This document shows, in pieces, positions 52,480-60,291 of a stretch of 64,000 nucleotides of DNA. Position 1 is the first letter of the stretch. Each line of letters begins with the position of its first letter. Under the pieces are notes generated by a model. That model had not been told where the DNA came from. It worked only from the letters and a program-made list of their open reading frames with translations, and did not search any database. The DNA lies in contig NZ_LISW01000008.1 of NCBI RefSeq assembly GCF_001905735.1, positions 1 to 64,000 on the forward strand, in the 5' to 3' direction. The stretch is from Streptomyces sp. CB01249. GTDB taxonomy: Bacteria; Actinomycetota; Actinomycetes; Streptomycetales; Streptomycetaceae. Made by a program: the position numbers and the translations under genes.

Positions 52480-53571
52480 ATGAACCGGACCGTCACCGCC
52501 AGGACGCGGCGTCTCACCCTCGCCGTCGCGGTCACCGTCGCCCTCGCCACCGGCGCGACCGCGTGCGGCGGCACCACCAAGAGCGACACCCAGAAGGAGG
52601 GGGCCAAAACGGCCGCCGTCGGGACGGCCGACCCGGACGCCGCCCTCAAGAAGGACCTCACCGTCGCGTTCCTGCCCAAGCAGGTGAACAACCCGTACTT
52701 CACCACGGCGGACGCCGCGGGCAAGAAGGCCCTCCAGGAGCTCGGCTCCTCGTACAAGGAGGCGGGCACCAGCAGCGGCACCGACACCTCCGGGCAGGTG
52801 TCGTACGTCAACACGCTCACGCAGCAGCAGGTGGACGCGATCGCGGTCTCCGCGCAGGACCCGGGCGCGCTGTGCACCGCGCTCAAGCAGGCCATGAAGA
52901 ACGGCGTCAGCGTCGTCACGTACGACTCCGACACCAAGACCGACTGCCGCAACGTCTTCGTCTCGCAGGCGTCCGCCGAGGACCTGGGCCGCTCCCAGGT
53001 GCAGCTGCTGGCGAAGCAGATCGGCAACAAGGGTGAGATCGCGATCCTCTCGGCGGCCCAGACGGCCACCAACCAGAACACCTGGATCGACTACATGAAG
53101 GACGAGCTGAAGAAGCCCGCGTACAAGGACATCAAGCTCGTCAAGACCGCCTACGGGGACGACGACGCGCAGAAGTCGTTCCAGCAGACCCAGGGCCTGC
53201 TCCAGGAGCACCCGAACCTGAAGGGGATCATCTCCCCGACCACCGTGGGCATCAAGGCGGCCGCGCAGTACCTCTCAGGGTCCAAGTACAAGGGCAAGGT
53301 CAGCCTCACCGGCCTCGGCACCCCCAACGACATGCGGGCCTACGTGAAGAACGGCACCGTCGAGGCGTTCGAGCTGTGGGACCCGGCCAAGCTGGGGGCA
53401 CTCGCCGCGCACACCGCGGTCGCCCTGGAGTCGGGCCGGATCACCGGGCGGGAGGGCGAGAAGTTCGACGCGGGCGACCTCGGTGAGTTCACCGTCGGCA
53501 AGGACGGCGTCGTCTCCCTCTCCGCGCCGACCGTCTTCGACAAGAAGAACATCGACGACTTCGACTTCTGA
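52480..53571 (+). CDS. rhaS: Rhamnose ABC transporter substrate-binding lipoprotein (first copy)
   Basis: A 363-residue lipoprotein (lipid-bearing Cys29 in ATGATACGG) with a periplasmic-binding-protein type I fold: LTVAFLPKQVNNPYF, VDAIAVSAQDPGALC, TYDSDTKTDC, TNQNTWIDYM, GIISPTTVGIKAAAQY. It delivers L-rhamnose to the permeases encoded upstream. Close paralogues are encoded at 55171 and 56447. ATG 52480 has GAAGGAA upstream. A GC-rich hairpin follows it. Confidence 0.93.
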   Translation: MNRTVTARTRRLTLAVAVTVALATGATACGGTTKSDTQKEGAKTAAVGTADPDAALKKDLTVAFLPKQVNNPYFTTADAAGKKALQELGSSYKEAGTSSGTDTSGQVSYVNTLTQQQVDAIAVSAQDPGALCTALKQAMKNGVSVVTYDSDTKTDCRNVFVSQASAEDLGRSQVQLLAKQIGNKGEIAILSAAQTATNQNTWIDYMKDELKKPAYKDIKLVKTAYGDDDAQKSFQQTQGLLQEHPNLKGIISPTTVGIKAAAQYLSGSKYKGKVSLTGLGTPNDMRAYVKNGTVEAFELWDPAKLGALAAHTAVALESGRITGREGEKFDAGDLGEFTVGKDGVVSLSAPTVFDKKNIDDFDF

Positions 53572-53586
53572 CCCGTACCCGCCCGG

Positions 53587-53618
53587 CGGGGCCGCCCGGA
53601 CGAAGCCGCGCGGCCCCG
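53587..53618 (+). terminator. Intercistronic hairpin after the first binding protein gene
   Basis: A 9-bp stem (53587-53595 with 53610-53618) and a 14-base loop between rhaS and rhaM. It probably attenuates or stabilises rather than fully terminates transcription. Confidence 0.4.
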
Positions 53619-53645
53619 CACCACCGCCCCCGAGGACGTACCACC

Positions 53646-53966
53646 ATGCAGCGCGTCTGCTTCCTGCTCAAGGTCAGGCCCGACCGGATCGCCGAGTACC
53701 GTGCCCGCCACGCCGACGTGTGGCCGGAGATGCGCGCGGCCCTGACCGCCACCGGCTGGCACAACTACTCCCTCTTCCTGCGCGAGGACGGCCTGCTCGT
53801 CGGCTACCTGGAGACGGAGGACTTCGACCGCGCCCGCGCCGCGATGGACGCCACCGACGTCAACGCCCGGTGGCAGGCCGAGATGGGCCCGCTCTTCGCG
53901 CCGATGGACGGAGCCCGCCCCGACGAAGCCATGAAGCCGCTCACCGAGGTGTTTCACCTCGCCTGA
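53646..53966 (+). CDS. rhaM: L-rhamnose mutarotase
   Basis: A 106-residue RhaM-family protein (MQRVCFLLKVRPDRIAEYR; HADVWPEMRAALTATGWHNYSLF; LVGYLETEDFD). It interconverts the alpha and beta anomers of L-rhamnose so that the isomerase gets its preferred form. Conserved His (HADVWPEM) and Trp/His (GWHNYSLF) residues of the active site are present. ATG 53646 has GAGGA upstream. It is the last gene of the importer operon, before a 13-bp terminator. Confidence 0.95.
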   Translation: MQRVCFLLKVRPDRIAEYRARHADVWPEMRAALTATGWHNYSLFLREDGLLVGYLETEDFDRARAAMDATDVNARWQAEMGPLFAPMDGARPDEAMKPLTEVFHLA

Positions 53967-54005
53967 CCCCTGTCGCGACCTGCCCGCATGACAAGGTAGC
54001 CGCAG

Positions 54006-54038
54006 GACGGGGAGGAGCGGCCGCAGCTCCTCCCCGTC
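54006..54038 (+). terminator. Terminator after rhaM
   Basis: Perfect 13-bp stem (54006-54018 with 54026-54038) and a 7-base loop, 40 bases past the rhaM stop and upstream of the LacI ribosome binding site. Confidence 0.75.
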
Positions 54039-54067
54039 GCGCTCGACACACAAGGAGGAGATCACTG

Positions 54068-55105
54068 ATGTCCCGCTCGGTATCTCGCACGGTCGGAATC
54101 AAGGATGTGGCGCGGACGGCCGGTGTGTCCGTCGGCACCGTCTCCAACGTGATCAACCGCCCCGACCGGGTCGGCGCCGAGACGCGGAACAGGGTGCTGT
54201 CCGCCATCGAGCAACTCGGTTACGTACGCAGTGAGTCGGCGCGGCAGCTCCGGGCGGGCGAGAGCCGCATCATGGGCCTGATCGTCCTCGACATGGGCAA
54301 CCCCTTCTTCGTGGACGTGGCCCGCGGCGCCGAGCGCACCGCGCGCGGCAGGGGCCTCGGCGTCATGGTCTGCAACAGCGCGCAGAACCAGAGCGACGAG
54401 GCCGAATACCTCTCCCTCTTCGCCGAGCAGCGGGTACGCGGTGTGCTGCTCACCCCGGCCGACGCCAGCGGGCGCAACATCGAGACGTTCCGGCGCTCCG
54501 GCATCCCCTTCGTCCTGGTGGACCGGGTGGGGGACGACCCGGACACCTGCTCCGTCTCGGTGGACGACGTCCTCGGCGGCACCCTCGCCGTGCGCCACCT
54601 CCTGGAGGCCGGCCACACCTCGATCGCGTACGTGAGCGGGCCGAGGACCCTGAGCCAGGTCGCGGACCGGCGCACCGGGGCGCTCGCCGCGCTGCGGGAG
54701 GCCGGGCACACCCCCGACGCCCTGCGCGAGGTGGTCACCGACCGGCTCGACGTCTCCGCCGGGCGGGACGCGGGCGCCCGGCTCCTGGGCCTGGCGCACC
54801 GGCCGACCGCAGTGTTCTGCGCCAACGACCTGCTCGCGCTTGGGGTCCTCCAGGCGATGTTCTCCGCGGGCCTGAGCGTGCCCGAGGACATCGCGATCGT
54901 CGGGTACGACGACATCGAATTCGCGGCCGCGGCCGCCGTGCCGCTGACCTCGGTGCGTCAACCGGCGGTGGCCATGGGCACGTTGGCCGCGGAACTGCTC
55001 CTCGAAGAGACGGAGGGCGTCCCGCACGAGCACCGAAGCGTGGTCCTCCAGCCCGAGCTGGTGGTCCGCAGATCCAGTCTCGCCTCGCGCCTCCGCAGGA
55101 CCTGA
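54068..55105 (+). CDS. LacI-family repressor of the rhamnose locus
   Basis: A 345-residue LacI regulator: HTH in residues 9-32 (VGIKDVARTAGVSVGTVSNV), hinge helix (SARQLRAGES), and the effector domain (GLIVLDMGNPFFVDVARGAE, VFCANDLLALGVLQAMFS, VGYDDIEFAAAAAVPLTSV). ATG 54068 has AAGGAGGAG upstream. Its position inside the rhamnose cluster and the shared TGAA-N4-TTCA boxes at three promoters suggest it is the rhamnose repressor; the inducer should be rhamnose or a catabolite. Confidence 0.88.
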   Translation: MSRSVSRTVGIKDVARTAGVSVGTVSNVINRPDRVGAETRNRVLSAIEQLGYVRSESARQLRAGESRIMGLIVLDMGNPFFVDVARGAERTARGRGLGVMVCNSAQNQSDEAEYLSLFAEQRVRGVLLTPADASGRNIETFRRSGIPFVLVDRVGDDPDTCSVSVDDVLGGTLAVRHLLEAGHTSIAYVSGPRTLSQVADRRTGALAALREAGHTPDALREVVTDRLDVSAGRDAGARLLGLAHRPTAVFCANDLLALGVLQAMFSAGLSVPEDIAIVGYDDIEFAAAAAVPLTSVRQPAVAMGTLAAELLLEETEGVPHEHRSVVLQPELVVRRSSLASRLRRT

Positions 55106-55170
55106 ACCCCTAGTCACGGGTGCGTCCGGCGCGAGCGCGGGCACCCAACCGACAAGAGGTTCGCACAGCC

Positions 55171-56253
55171 ATGCAAAGAGCGGGTGTTTCACGCAGTCTC
55201 ACCGGGCTCGCCGCCCTCCTCGCCCTCGTCCTCGGATCGACGGCCTGTGACGACGCCGGATCGCCGGCACCGGACAACGAGGACAGGCCCTCCAACGCGG
55301 TCGCCAGTTCGACCGACCCCAAGGCGGACATCAAGAAGGGCCTGACCATCGGGTTCGTCCCGAAGCAGGCGGACAGCGCGTACTTCGCCCTGGCCGGCCG
55401 GGGCGGCAGGAAGGCCGTGACGGACATGGGGTCCACCTTCGTCGAGAAGGCCCCCGAGAGCGCCGCCGACACCTCGGGCCAGGTCGCCGCCGTCAACGCG
55501 CTCCGCGCACAGGGCGTCGACGCCATCGTCATCTCCGCGCAGAGCACCGACGCGCTGTGCCCCGCGCTGAAGAAGGCGCTGGCGGACGGCATCAAGGTCG
55601 TCACCTACGACTCCGACACCCGGCCCGAGTGCCGGAACATCTTCGTGTCGCAGGCCAGCGCCCAGGACCTCGGATGGATCGAGGTGGAGCTGATCGGCAA
55701 GCAGATCGGCTACCGGGGTGAGATCGCCGTCCTGTCGGGCGGCCGCAGCGCCACCAACCAGAACACCTGGATCCGTTACATGAAGAACGAACTCGCCGAC
55801 GGATACCAGGAGATGAAGATCGTGGGCATCGCCTACGGGGACGACGACCCGGCGAAGTCCCGCGCGGAGTTCCGGCGGCTGCTGGCCGAACACCCGGACC
55901 TCAAGGGCGTCGTCTCCCCGACGACCGTGGGCCTCAAGGCCGCCGCGGACTACCTCTCGGTCTCGCCGTACAAGGGCAAGGTCGCGCTGACCGGCCTCGG
56001 CACACCGAACGACATGCGGCCGTACGTGAAGAACGGCACGGTGGAGCAGTTCGCCCTCTGGGACCCGTCCGAACTCGGCGAGGTCGCCGCCCACGCCGCC
56101 CTCTCGCTCGCCTCCGGGAAGATCAGCGGCAAGGCGGGGCAGGGCTTCTGGGCCGTCGGCACCGGGTGGTTCATCCCGGCCGAGAACGGTGTGGTGACCC
56201 TGGGCGAGCCGACGGTGTTCGACGCGAAGAACATCGACGTGTACGACTTCTGA
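55171..56253 (+). CDS. Rhamnose-type ABC substrate-binding lipoprotein (second copy, divergent)
   Basis: A 360-residue lipoprotein (lipid-bearing Cys26 in GSTACDD) with the same type I fold as the copies at 52480 and 56447: LTIGFVPKQADSAYF, VDAIVISAQSTDALC, TYDSDTRPEC, TNQNTWIRYM, GVVSPTTVGLKAAADY. It is clearly more diverged, including near the ligand face (NNPYF is replaced by DSAYF), so it may bind a different sugar. ATG 55171 has AAGAGG upstream. It follows the LacI gene with no terminator or operator seen, so they may be co-transcribed. Confidence 0.88.
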   Translation: MQRAGVSRSLTGLAALLALVLGSTACDDAGSPAPDNEDRPSNAVASSTDPKADIKKGLTIGFVPKQADSAYFALAGRGGRKAVTDMGSTFVEKAPESAADTSGQVAAVNALRAQGVDAIVISAQSTDALCPALKKALADGIKVVTYDSDTRPECRNIFVSQASAQDLGWIEVELIGKQIGYRGEIAVLSGGRSATNQNTWIRYMKNELADGYQEMKIVGIAYGDDDPAKSRAEFRRLLAEHPDLKGVVSPTTVGLKAAADYLSVSPYKGKVALTGLGTPNDMRPYVKNGTVEQFALWDPSELGEVAAHAALSLASGKISGKAGQGFWAVGTGWFIPAENGVVTLGEPTVFDAKNIDVYDF

Positions 56254-56285
56254 CGCACCCTTCGGGTGCCCCGGACCTCCGATGA

Positions 56286-56300
56286 ATTGAACGATTCAAT
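56286..56300 (+). promoter_or_regulatory. Upstream operator of the third binding protein gene
   Basis: Inverted repeat ATTGAA-CGA-TTCAAT, about 98 bases centre to centre upstream of the box at 56386-56397. It shares TGAA and TTCA half sites but has a 3-base centre. A second repressor site allowing looping is possible. Confidence 0.55.
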
Positions 56301-56340
56301 CGGAACGGCGTTACGGTTCTACCTTTCTCATGCAGGTCCA

Positions 56341-56397
56341 TTGACGCACCGCGCCGGGCGCGTTTAGTGTCCCGGCAACCCCCTGTGAATCCTTTCA
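56341..56397 (+). promoter_or_regulatory. Promoter and operator of the third binding protein / BNR operon
   Basis: TTGACG (56341-56346) and TTAGTG (56364-56369) are 17 bases apart. TGAATCCTTTCA lies at 56386-56397 downstream of the inferred start. The start region (CCGGCAACC) is also similar to the one at 48675-48730 (GGGCAACC), indicating a duplicated promoter. Confidence 0.75.
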
Positions 56398-56446
56398 CCT
56401 CTGCCGATCTCCGGCGCCACCCTCACTCCCTCCGTAAGGACCCACC

Positions 56447-57523
56447 ATGCGCATCCGTTCGCGTAGATTCCTCGTCGCTCTGGCGGTCACCACCTCCGTG
56501 GCCCTCGGCGCCGGCGCCTGCGGCGGCACCACGAAGGACTCCGCCGCCGACGACGGCGGTGCGAGCACCACGGCCGGCAAGGCCGACCCCGGTGCCGCCA
56601 CCAAGAAGGGCCTGACCGTCGGCTTCCTGCCCAAGCAGGTCAACAACCCCTACTTCAGCTCCGCCGACAAGGGCGGCCGCGCCGCCGTCGAGGAACTGGG
56701 TTCCACCTTCAAGGAGGTCGGCACCAGCAGCGGCACCGACACCTCCGGCCAGGTGTCGTACGTCAACACCCTGACGCAGCAGCAGGTCGACGCGATCGCG
56801 GTCTCCGCCCAGGACCCGGGCGCGCTGTGCACCGCGCTCAAGCAGGCCATGAAGAACGGCATCGCGGTCGTCACGTACGACTCCGACACCAAGCCGGGCT
56901 GCCGCAACGCCTTCGTCTCGCAGGCGAGCGCCGAGGACCTGGGCCGCACGGAGGTGCAGCTGCTGGCCGAACAGATCGGCTACAAGGGCGAGATCGCGAT
57001 CCTGTCCGCCGCGCAGACGGCCACCAACCAGAACACCTGGATCGACTACATGAAGGAGGAGCTGAAGGACCCCAAGTACAAGGACATCAAGCTGGTCAAG
57101 ACCGCGTACGGCAACGACGACGCCCAGCAGTCCTTCCAGCAGACGCAGGGCCTCCTCCAGGAGCACCCGAACCTGAAGGGGATCATTTCCCCGACCACCG
57201 TGGGCATCAAGGCGGCCGCGCAGTACCTCTCCGGCTCCAAGTACAAGGGCAAGGTCAAGCTGACCGGCCTCGGCACCCCCAACGACATGCGCAAGTACGT
57301 CAAGAACGGCACCGTCGAGGCGTTCGAGCTCTGGGACCCGGCGAAGCTCGGCGACCTCGCCGCCCGTACCGCCGTCGCCCTCGCCTCCGGCCAGATCACC
57401 GGCAAGGAGGGCGAGACCTTCAAGGCCGGTACCGCCACCTTCACCATCGGCAAGGACGGCGTCATCAACCTCGGCAAGCCCACCGTCTTCAACGCGGAGA
57501 ACATCGACACCTTCTCGTTCTAG
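56447..57523 (+). CDS. Rhamnose ABC substrate-binding lipoprotein (third copy)
   Basis: A 358-residue lipoprotein (lipid-bearing Cys25 in GAGACGG), very similar along its length to the copy at 52480: both share VNNPYF, a long identical stretch around TSGQVSYVNTLTQQQVDAIA and GLLQEHPNLKGIISPTTVG. Ligand contacts are therefore probably the same. It has its own promoter and two operators, and is followed after 27 bases by the BNR protein gene, so it may be specialised for uptake of sugar released outside the cell. The permease and ATPase would be those at 48828-52430. Confidence 0.92.
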   Translation: MRIRSRRFLVALAVTTSVALGAGACGGTTKDSAADDGGASTTAGKADPGAATKKGLTVGFLPKQVNNPYFSSADKGGRAAVEELGSTFKEVGTSSGTDTSGQVSYVNTLTQQQVDAIAVSAQDPGALCTALKQAMKNGIAVVTYDSDTKPGCRNAFVSQASAEDLGRTEVQLLAEQIGYKGEIAILSAAQTATNQNTWIDYMKEELKDPKYKDIKLVKTAYGNDDAQQSFQQTQGLLQEHPNLKGIISPTTVGIKAAAQYLSGSKYKGKVKLTGLGTPNDMRKYVKNGTVEAFELWDPAKLGDLAARTAVALASGQITGKEGETFKAGTATFTIGKDGVINLGKPTVFNAENIDTFSF

Positions 57524-57550
57524 CCCCCTCGGTCCCCCCAGGAGCACACG

Positions 57551-58981
57551 ATGATGCGACGCCGTACCCTGCTCGCCGGTGCCCTCATGGGCGCGGTCGC
57601 CATACCCGCCACCGGACTCACCGGCAGCGCCCACGCCGCCACCCCGGGCCCCTCGGTCACCAAGTCCGGAACGAGCCAACTCGACGCCAGGGCCCTGTTC
57701 TTCGTCTCCTACGACGGCCTGGTCAACAACAACTCGTTCCAGAAGAACGGACTGCTCACCTACAAGGGCTACCAGTACGCCGCCTGGTACACCTCCGACC
57801 GCAACGCCGTCGTGGCGCGCCGCGCGGCCGGCTCCACCACCTGGTCCACCATCAGGGCGGGCCACACCCTCAAGGCCGACGACTCGCACAACGTCATCTC
57901 CATGGGCGTCTCCCGGTCCGACGGCCGGCTGCACCTCAACATGGACTCGCACAGCAACGGCTTCACCTACGTGAAGTCCGTGGCCGGGCTCCTGGACAAC
58001 CCGGCGGGCACCGCCTGGAACACGGCCGTCCTCGGCGCCCCGCAGTCCACGCTCGACGGGCTGGCGCTCACCTCCCAGTTCACCTACCCCCAGTTCCTCT
58101 CCACGCCCGACGGCAGGCTCCAGCTCAGCTACCGCGCCGGCGTCTCCGGCAACGGCCGCAACGCCCTCGCCGAGTACAACGGCGGCACCTGGACCAACCT
58201 GGGGGAGTGGTCCAGCTCGACGGGGACGTACACCAGCGAGCACGGCTCCTCCGGCGCCCGCAACATGTACCTCCACGGCATCGACTACGACACCAACGGC
58301 CGACTGCACTCCTTCTTCACCTGGCGCGAGCAGTCCGGCTCCGTGATGTGCAGCGGCGGCGGCCTCACCAACCACGACACCGGCTACGTCTACTCCGACG
58401 ACCGGGGCCGCACCTGGCGCAACAACGCCGGAAACGTCGTCGGCACCACCGGCACCTCCGACCTGGTCGCCGTCACCGACGCCGGACTGGTCGTGGACCC
58501 GCTCAACCCGGACCACTCCCTGATGAACCAGGAGAGCCAGTCCACCGACTCCGCCGGCCGCCCGCACGCGCTCATCAGCTACGTACCGGGCCGGTTCGGG
58601 CAGTGCACCACCAGCTACGCCGCCGACCGCACCGCCAACGGCCGCGTCTTCCACGTCCGCCGCAACGCCTCGGGGACCTGGCAGAAGACCGAACTCCCCG
58701 TCGCACCGGCCTCCAGCCAGCGCACCAAGCTGGTCCTGGACAAGTACGACAACGCCTACGCGGTCCTGCCGTACGGCCGGATCGCCGGGGCCTCCGCCTC
58801 CTCCGGGTACACCGACTGGAAGCTGCTGTACGACGGCAGCGGCCTGAACGCCTTCGGGGAGGTCGTCATCGACGAGCTGAGGGTGAAGGCCGACAACGTG
58901 CTCTCCGTGATGTACCAGGAGAAGTCCACCGGCACCACACCGTCGGCCCTGCACGTGGTCGACTTCAAGCTGCCCGCCTGA
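57551..58981 (+). CDS. Tat-exported BNR-repeat protein, candidate rhamnose-releasing polysaccharide enzyme
   Basis: A 476-residue secreted protein. The signal peptide has a twin-arginine motif (RRRTLL) and AHA cleavage site near residue 29. The mature part is a predicted seven-bladed beta-propeller with several Asp-box-like turns (SDDRGRTWRN) and the DDSHNVISMGV segment typical of the BNR_4 family (PF15892). That family includes ulvan lyases and enzymes acting on rhamnose-glucuronate bonds in gum arabic (GH145/PL42 type), recalled from the literature. Co-transcription with a rhamnose-binding protein supports action on a rhamnose-containing glycan. Family assignment and activity are inferred. 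Confidence 0.78.
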   Translation: MMRRRTLLAGALMGAVAIPATGLTGSAHAATPGPSVTKSGTSQLDARALFFVSYDGLVNNNSFQKNGLLTYKGYQYAAWYTSDRNAVVARRAAGSTTWSTIRAGHTLKADDSHNVISMGVSRSDGRLHLNMDSHSNGFTYVKSVAGLLDNPAGTAWNTAVLGAPQSTLDGLALTSQFTYPQFLSTPDGRLQLSYRAGVSGNGRNALAEYNGGTWTNLGEWSSSTGTYTSEHGSSGARNMYLHGIDYDTNGRLHSFFTWREQSGSVMCSGGGLTNHDTGYVYSDDRGRTWRNNAGNVVGTTGTSDLVAVTDAGLVVDPLNPDHSLMNQESQSTDSAGRPHALISYVPGRFGQCTTSYAADRTANGRVFHVRRNASGTWQKTELPVAPASSQRTKLVLDKYDNAYAVLPYGRIAGASASSGYTDWKLLYDGSGLNAFGEVVIDELRVKADNVLSVMYQEKSTGTTPSALHVVDFKLPA

Positions 58982-58991
58982 GCCGGAACAC

Positions 58992-59029
58992 GGCTGTGCC
59001 CGCCGGTGAGCCCACCGGCGGGCACAGCC
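58992..59029. terminator. Bidirectional terminator between the rhamnose and CUT2 loci
   Basis: Perfect 17-bp stem (58992-59008 with 59013-59029) and a 4-base loop between the convergent BNR gene and mmsB. Confidence 0.85.
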
Positions 59030-59043
59030 ACCACAGCCGAGGG

Positions 59044-60291
59044 TCAGGCGCCCGCCCTCCGCTTGTTCCACACGTCGAAGCCGACCGCGGCGAGCAGCAC
59101 CAGGCCCTTGATGACCTGCTGCCAGTCGGTGCCGACCCCCACCAGGTTCATCCCGTTGTTGAGCACACCGAGGACCAGACCGCCGATGATGGCCCCCAGC
59201 ACGGTGCCCACACCGCCGCTCATCGACGCACCGCCGATGAACGCGGCGGCGATGGCCTCCAGTTCGAAGTTCACCCCCGCCTTCGGCGAGGCCGCGTTGA
59301 AGCGCGCCGCGAAGACGAGACCGGCCAGCGCGGCGAGCATCCCCATGTTGAGGAAGACCGCGAAGGTCACCTTCCGGTCCTTGACCCCGGACAGCTTCGC
59401 CGCGGGCAGGTTGCCGCCGATCGCGTACACATGACGGCCGATCACCGCGTTCCGCATGACGTAGCCGAAGCCGACCAGCAGTACGGCCAGGATGAGCAGC
59501 ACCACCGGCGCGCCCTTGTAGCTCGCCAGCAGCAGGGTCGTGACCAGCACGGCGGCGAGCAGGGCCGTCACCTTCAGGGCGAACAGGCCCGTGGGCAGGG
59601 TGTCCAGCGTGAACTCCTGCTGGCGCCGGCGGTCCCGCAGCTCCTGGAACACGATGTACCCGGCCAGTCCCAGGCCCAGCAGCAGGGTGATGTTGTGGTA
59701 GTTCGTCTCCGGCCCCACCTCGGGCAGGAAGCCGTTGGCGACCCGCTGCATGCCCTCCGGGAACGGGCCGAGCGTCTGCCCCTTGAGGAAGATCTCCGTG
59801 AGTCCCCGGAACAGCAGCATGCCCGCGAGCGTCACGATGAACGAGGGGATGCCGACATACGCGATGAAGAAGCCCTGGAGCGCTCCCGCGACGGCCCCGA
59901 GCAGCAGGGTGAGCACCACGGCGACCGGCCAGGCCACATGGTGCTCGACCATGAGCACCGCCCCGACGCCCCCGACCAGCGCCATCAGGGAGCCCACCGA
60001 CAGGTCGATGTGCCCCGAGATGATGACGATCATCATGCCGATGGCCAGGATCAGGATGTAGCTGTTCTGGAGCACCAGGTTGGAGACGTTGCGCGGCAGC
60101 AGCAGGTCGCCCCCCGTCCAGATCTGGAACAGGAGCACGATCAGACCGAGCGCGAAGAGCATGCCGTACTGGCGCATGTTCCGCCGTACACCGTCCAGGA
60201 GCATCCGGACGACCGGAGCTCCCGTCGGCGGTGACCCGCCCTGGCCCGAGGGCGGGGTGGCCTTCGTGTGGGTGCTGACGTCGGTGCTCAT
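59044..60291 (-). CDS. mmsB: Multiple-monosaccharide ABC transporter permease
   Basis: A 415-residue CUT2 permease, longer than usual through a central insertion (about residues 195-250, charged RDRRRQQEF segment), as in MmsB/GguB proteins. The family motif GHIDLSVGSLMALVGG is present. It is the last gene of the minus-strand operon binding protein-ATPase-permease and overlaps the ATPase gene by four bases. It takes up arabinose, xylose or galactose in related systems; araB next door points to L-arabinose. Confidence 0.93.
   Translation of the reverse strand: MSTDVSTHTKATPPSGQGGSPPTGAPVVRMLLDGVRRNMRQYGMLFALGLIVLLFQIWTGGDLLLPRNVSNLVLQNSYILILAIGMMIVIISGHIDLSVGSLMALVGGVGAVLMVEHHVAWPVAVVLTLLLGAVAGALQGFFIAYVGIPSFIVTLAGMLLFRGLTEIFLKGQTLGPFPEGMQRVANGFLPEVGPETNYHNITLLLGLGLAGYIVFQELRDRRRQQEFTLDTLPTGLFALKVTALLAAVLVTTLLLASYKGAPVVLLILAVLLVGFGYVMRNAVIGRHVYAIGGNLPAAKLSGVKDRKVTFAVFLNMGMLAALAGLVFAARFNAASPKAGVNFELEAIAAAFIGGASMSGGVGTVLGAIIGGLVLGVLNNGMNLVGVGTDWQQVIKGLVLLAAVGFDVWNKRRAGA

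Noticed and set aside
52480..57523. Recent transposition or recombination block for the repeated binding-protein genes
   Set aside because: No insertion sequence, terminal repeat or integrase is visible, and the copies differ throughout, so gene duplication and divergence suffice.
56827..60234. 1135-codon plus-strand frame crossing three genes
   Set aside because: It crosses a third binding protein, the BNR gene, a 17-bp terminator and the opposite-strand permease, and its composition is arginine/glutamine/histidine noise.
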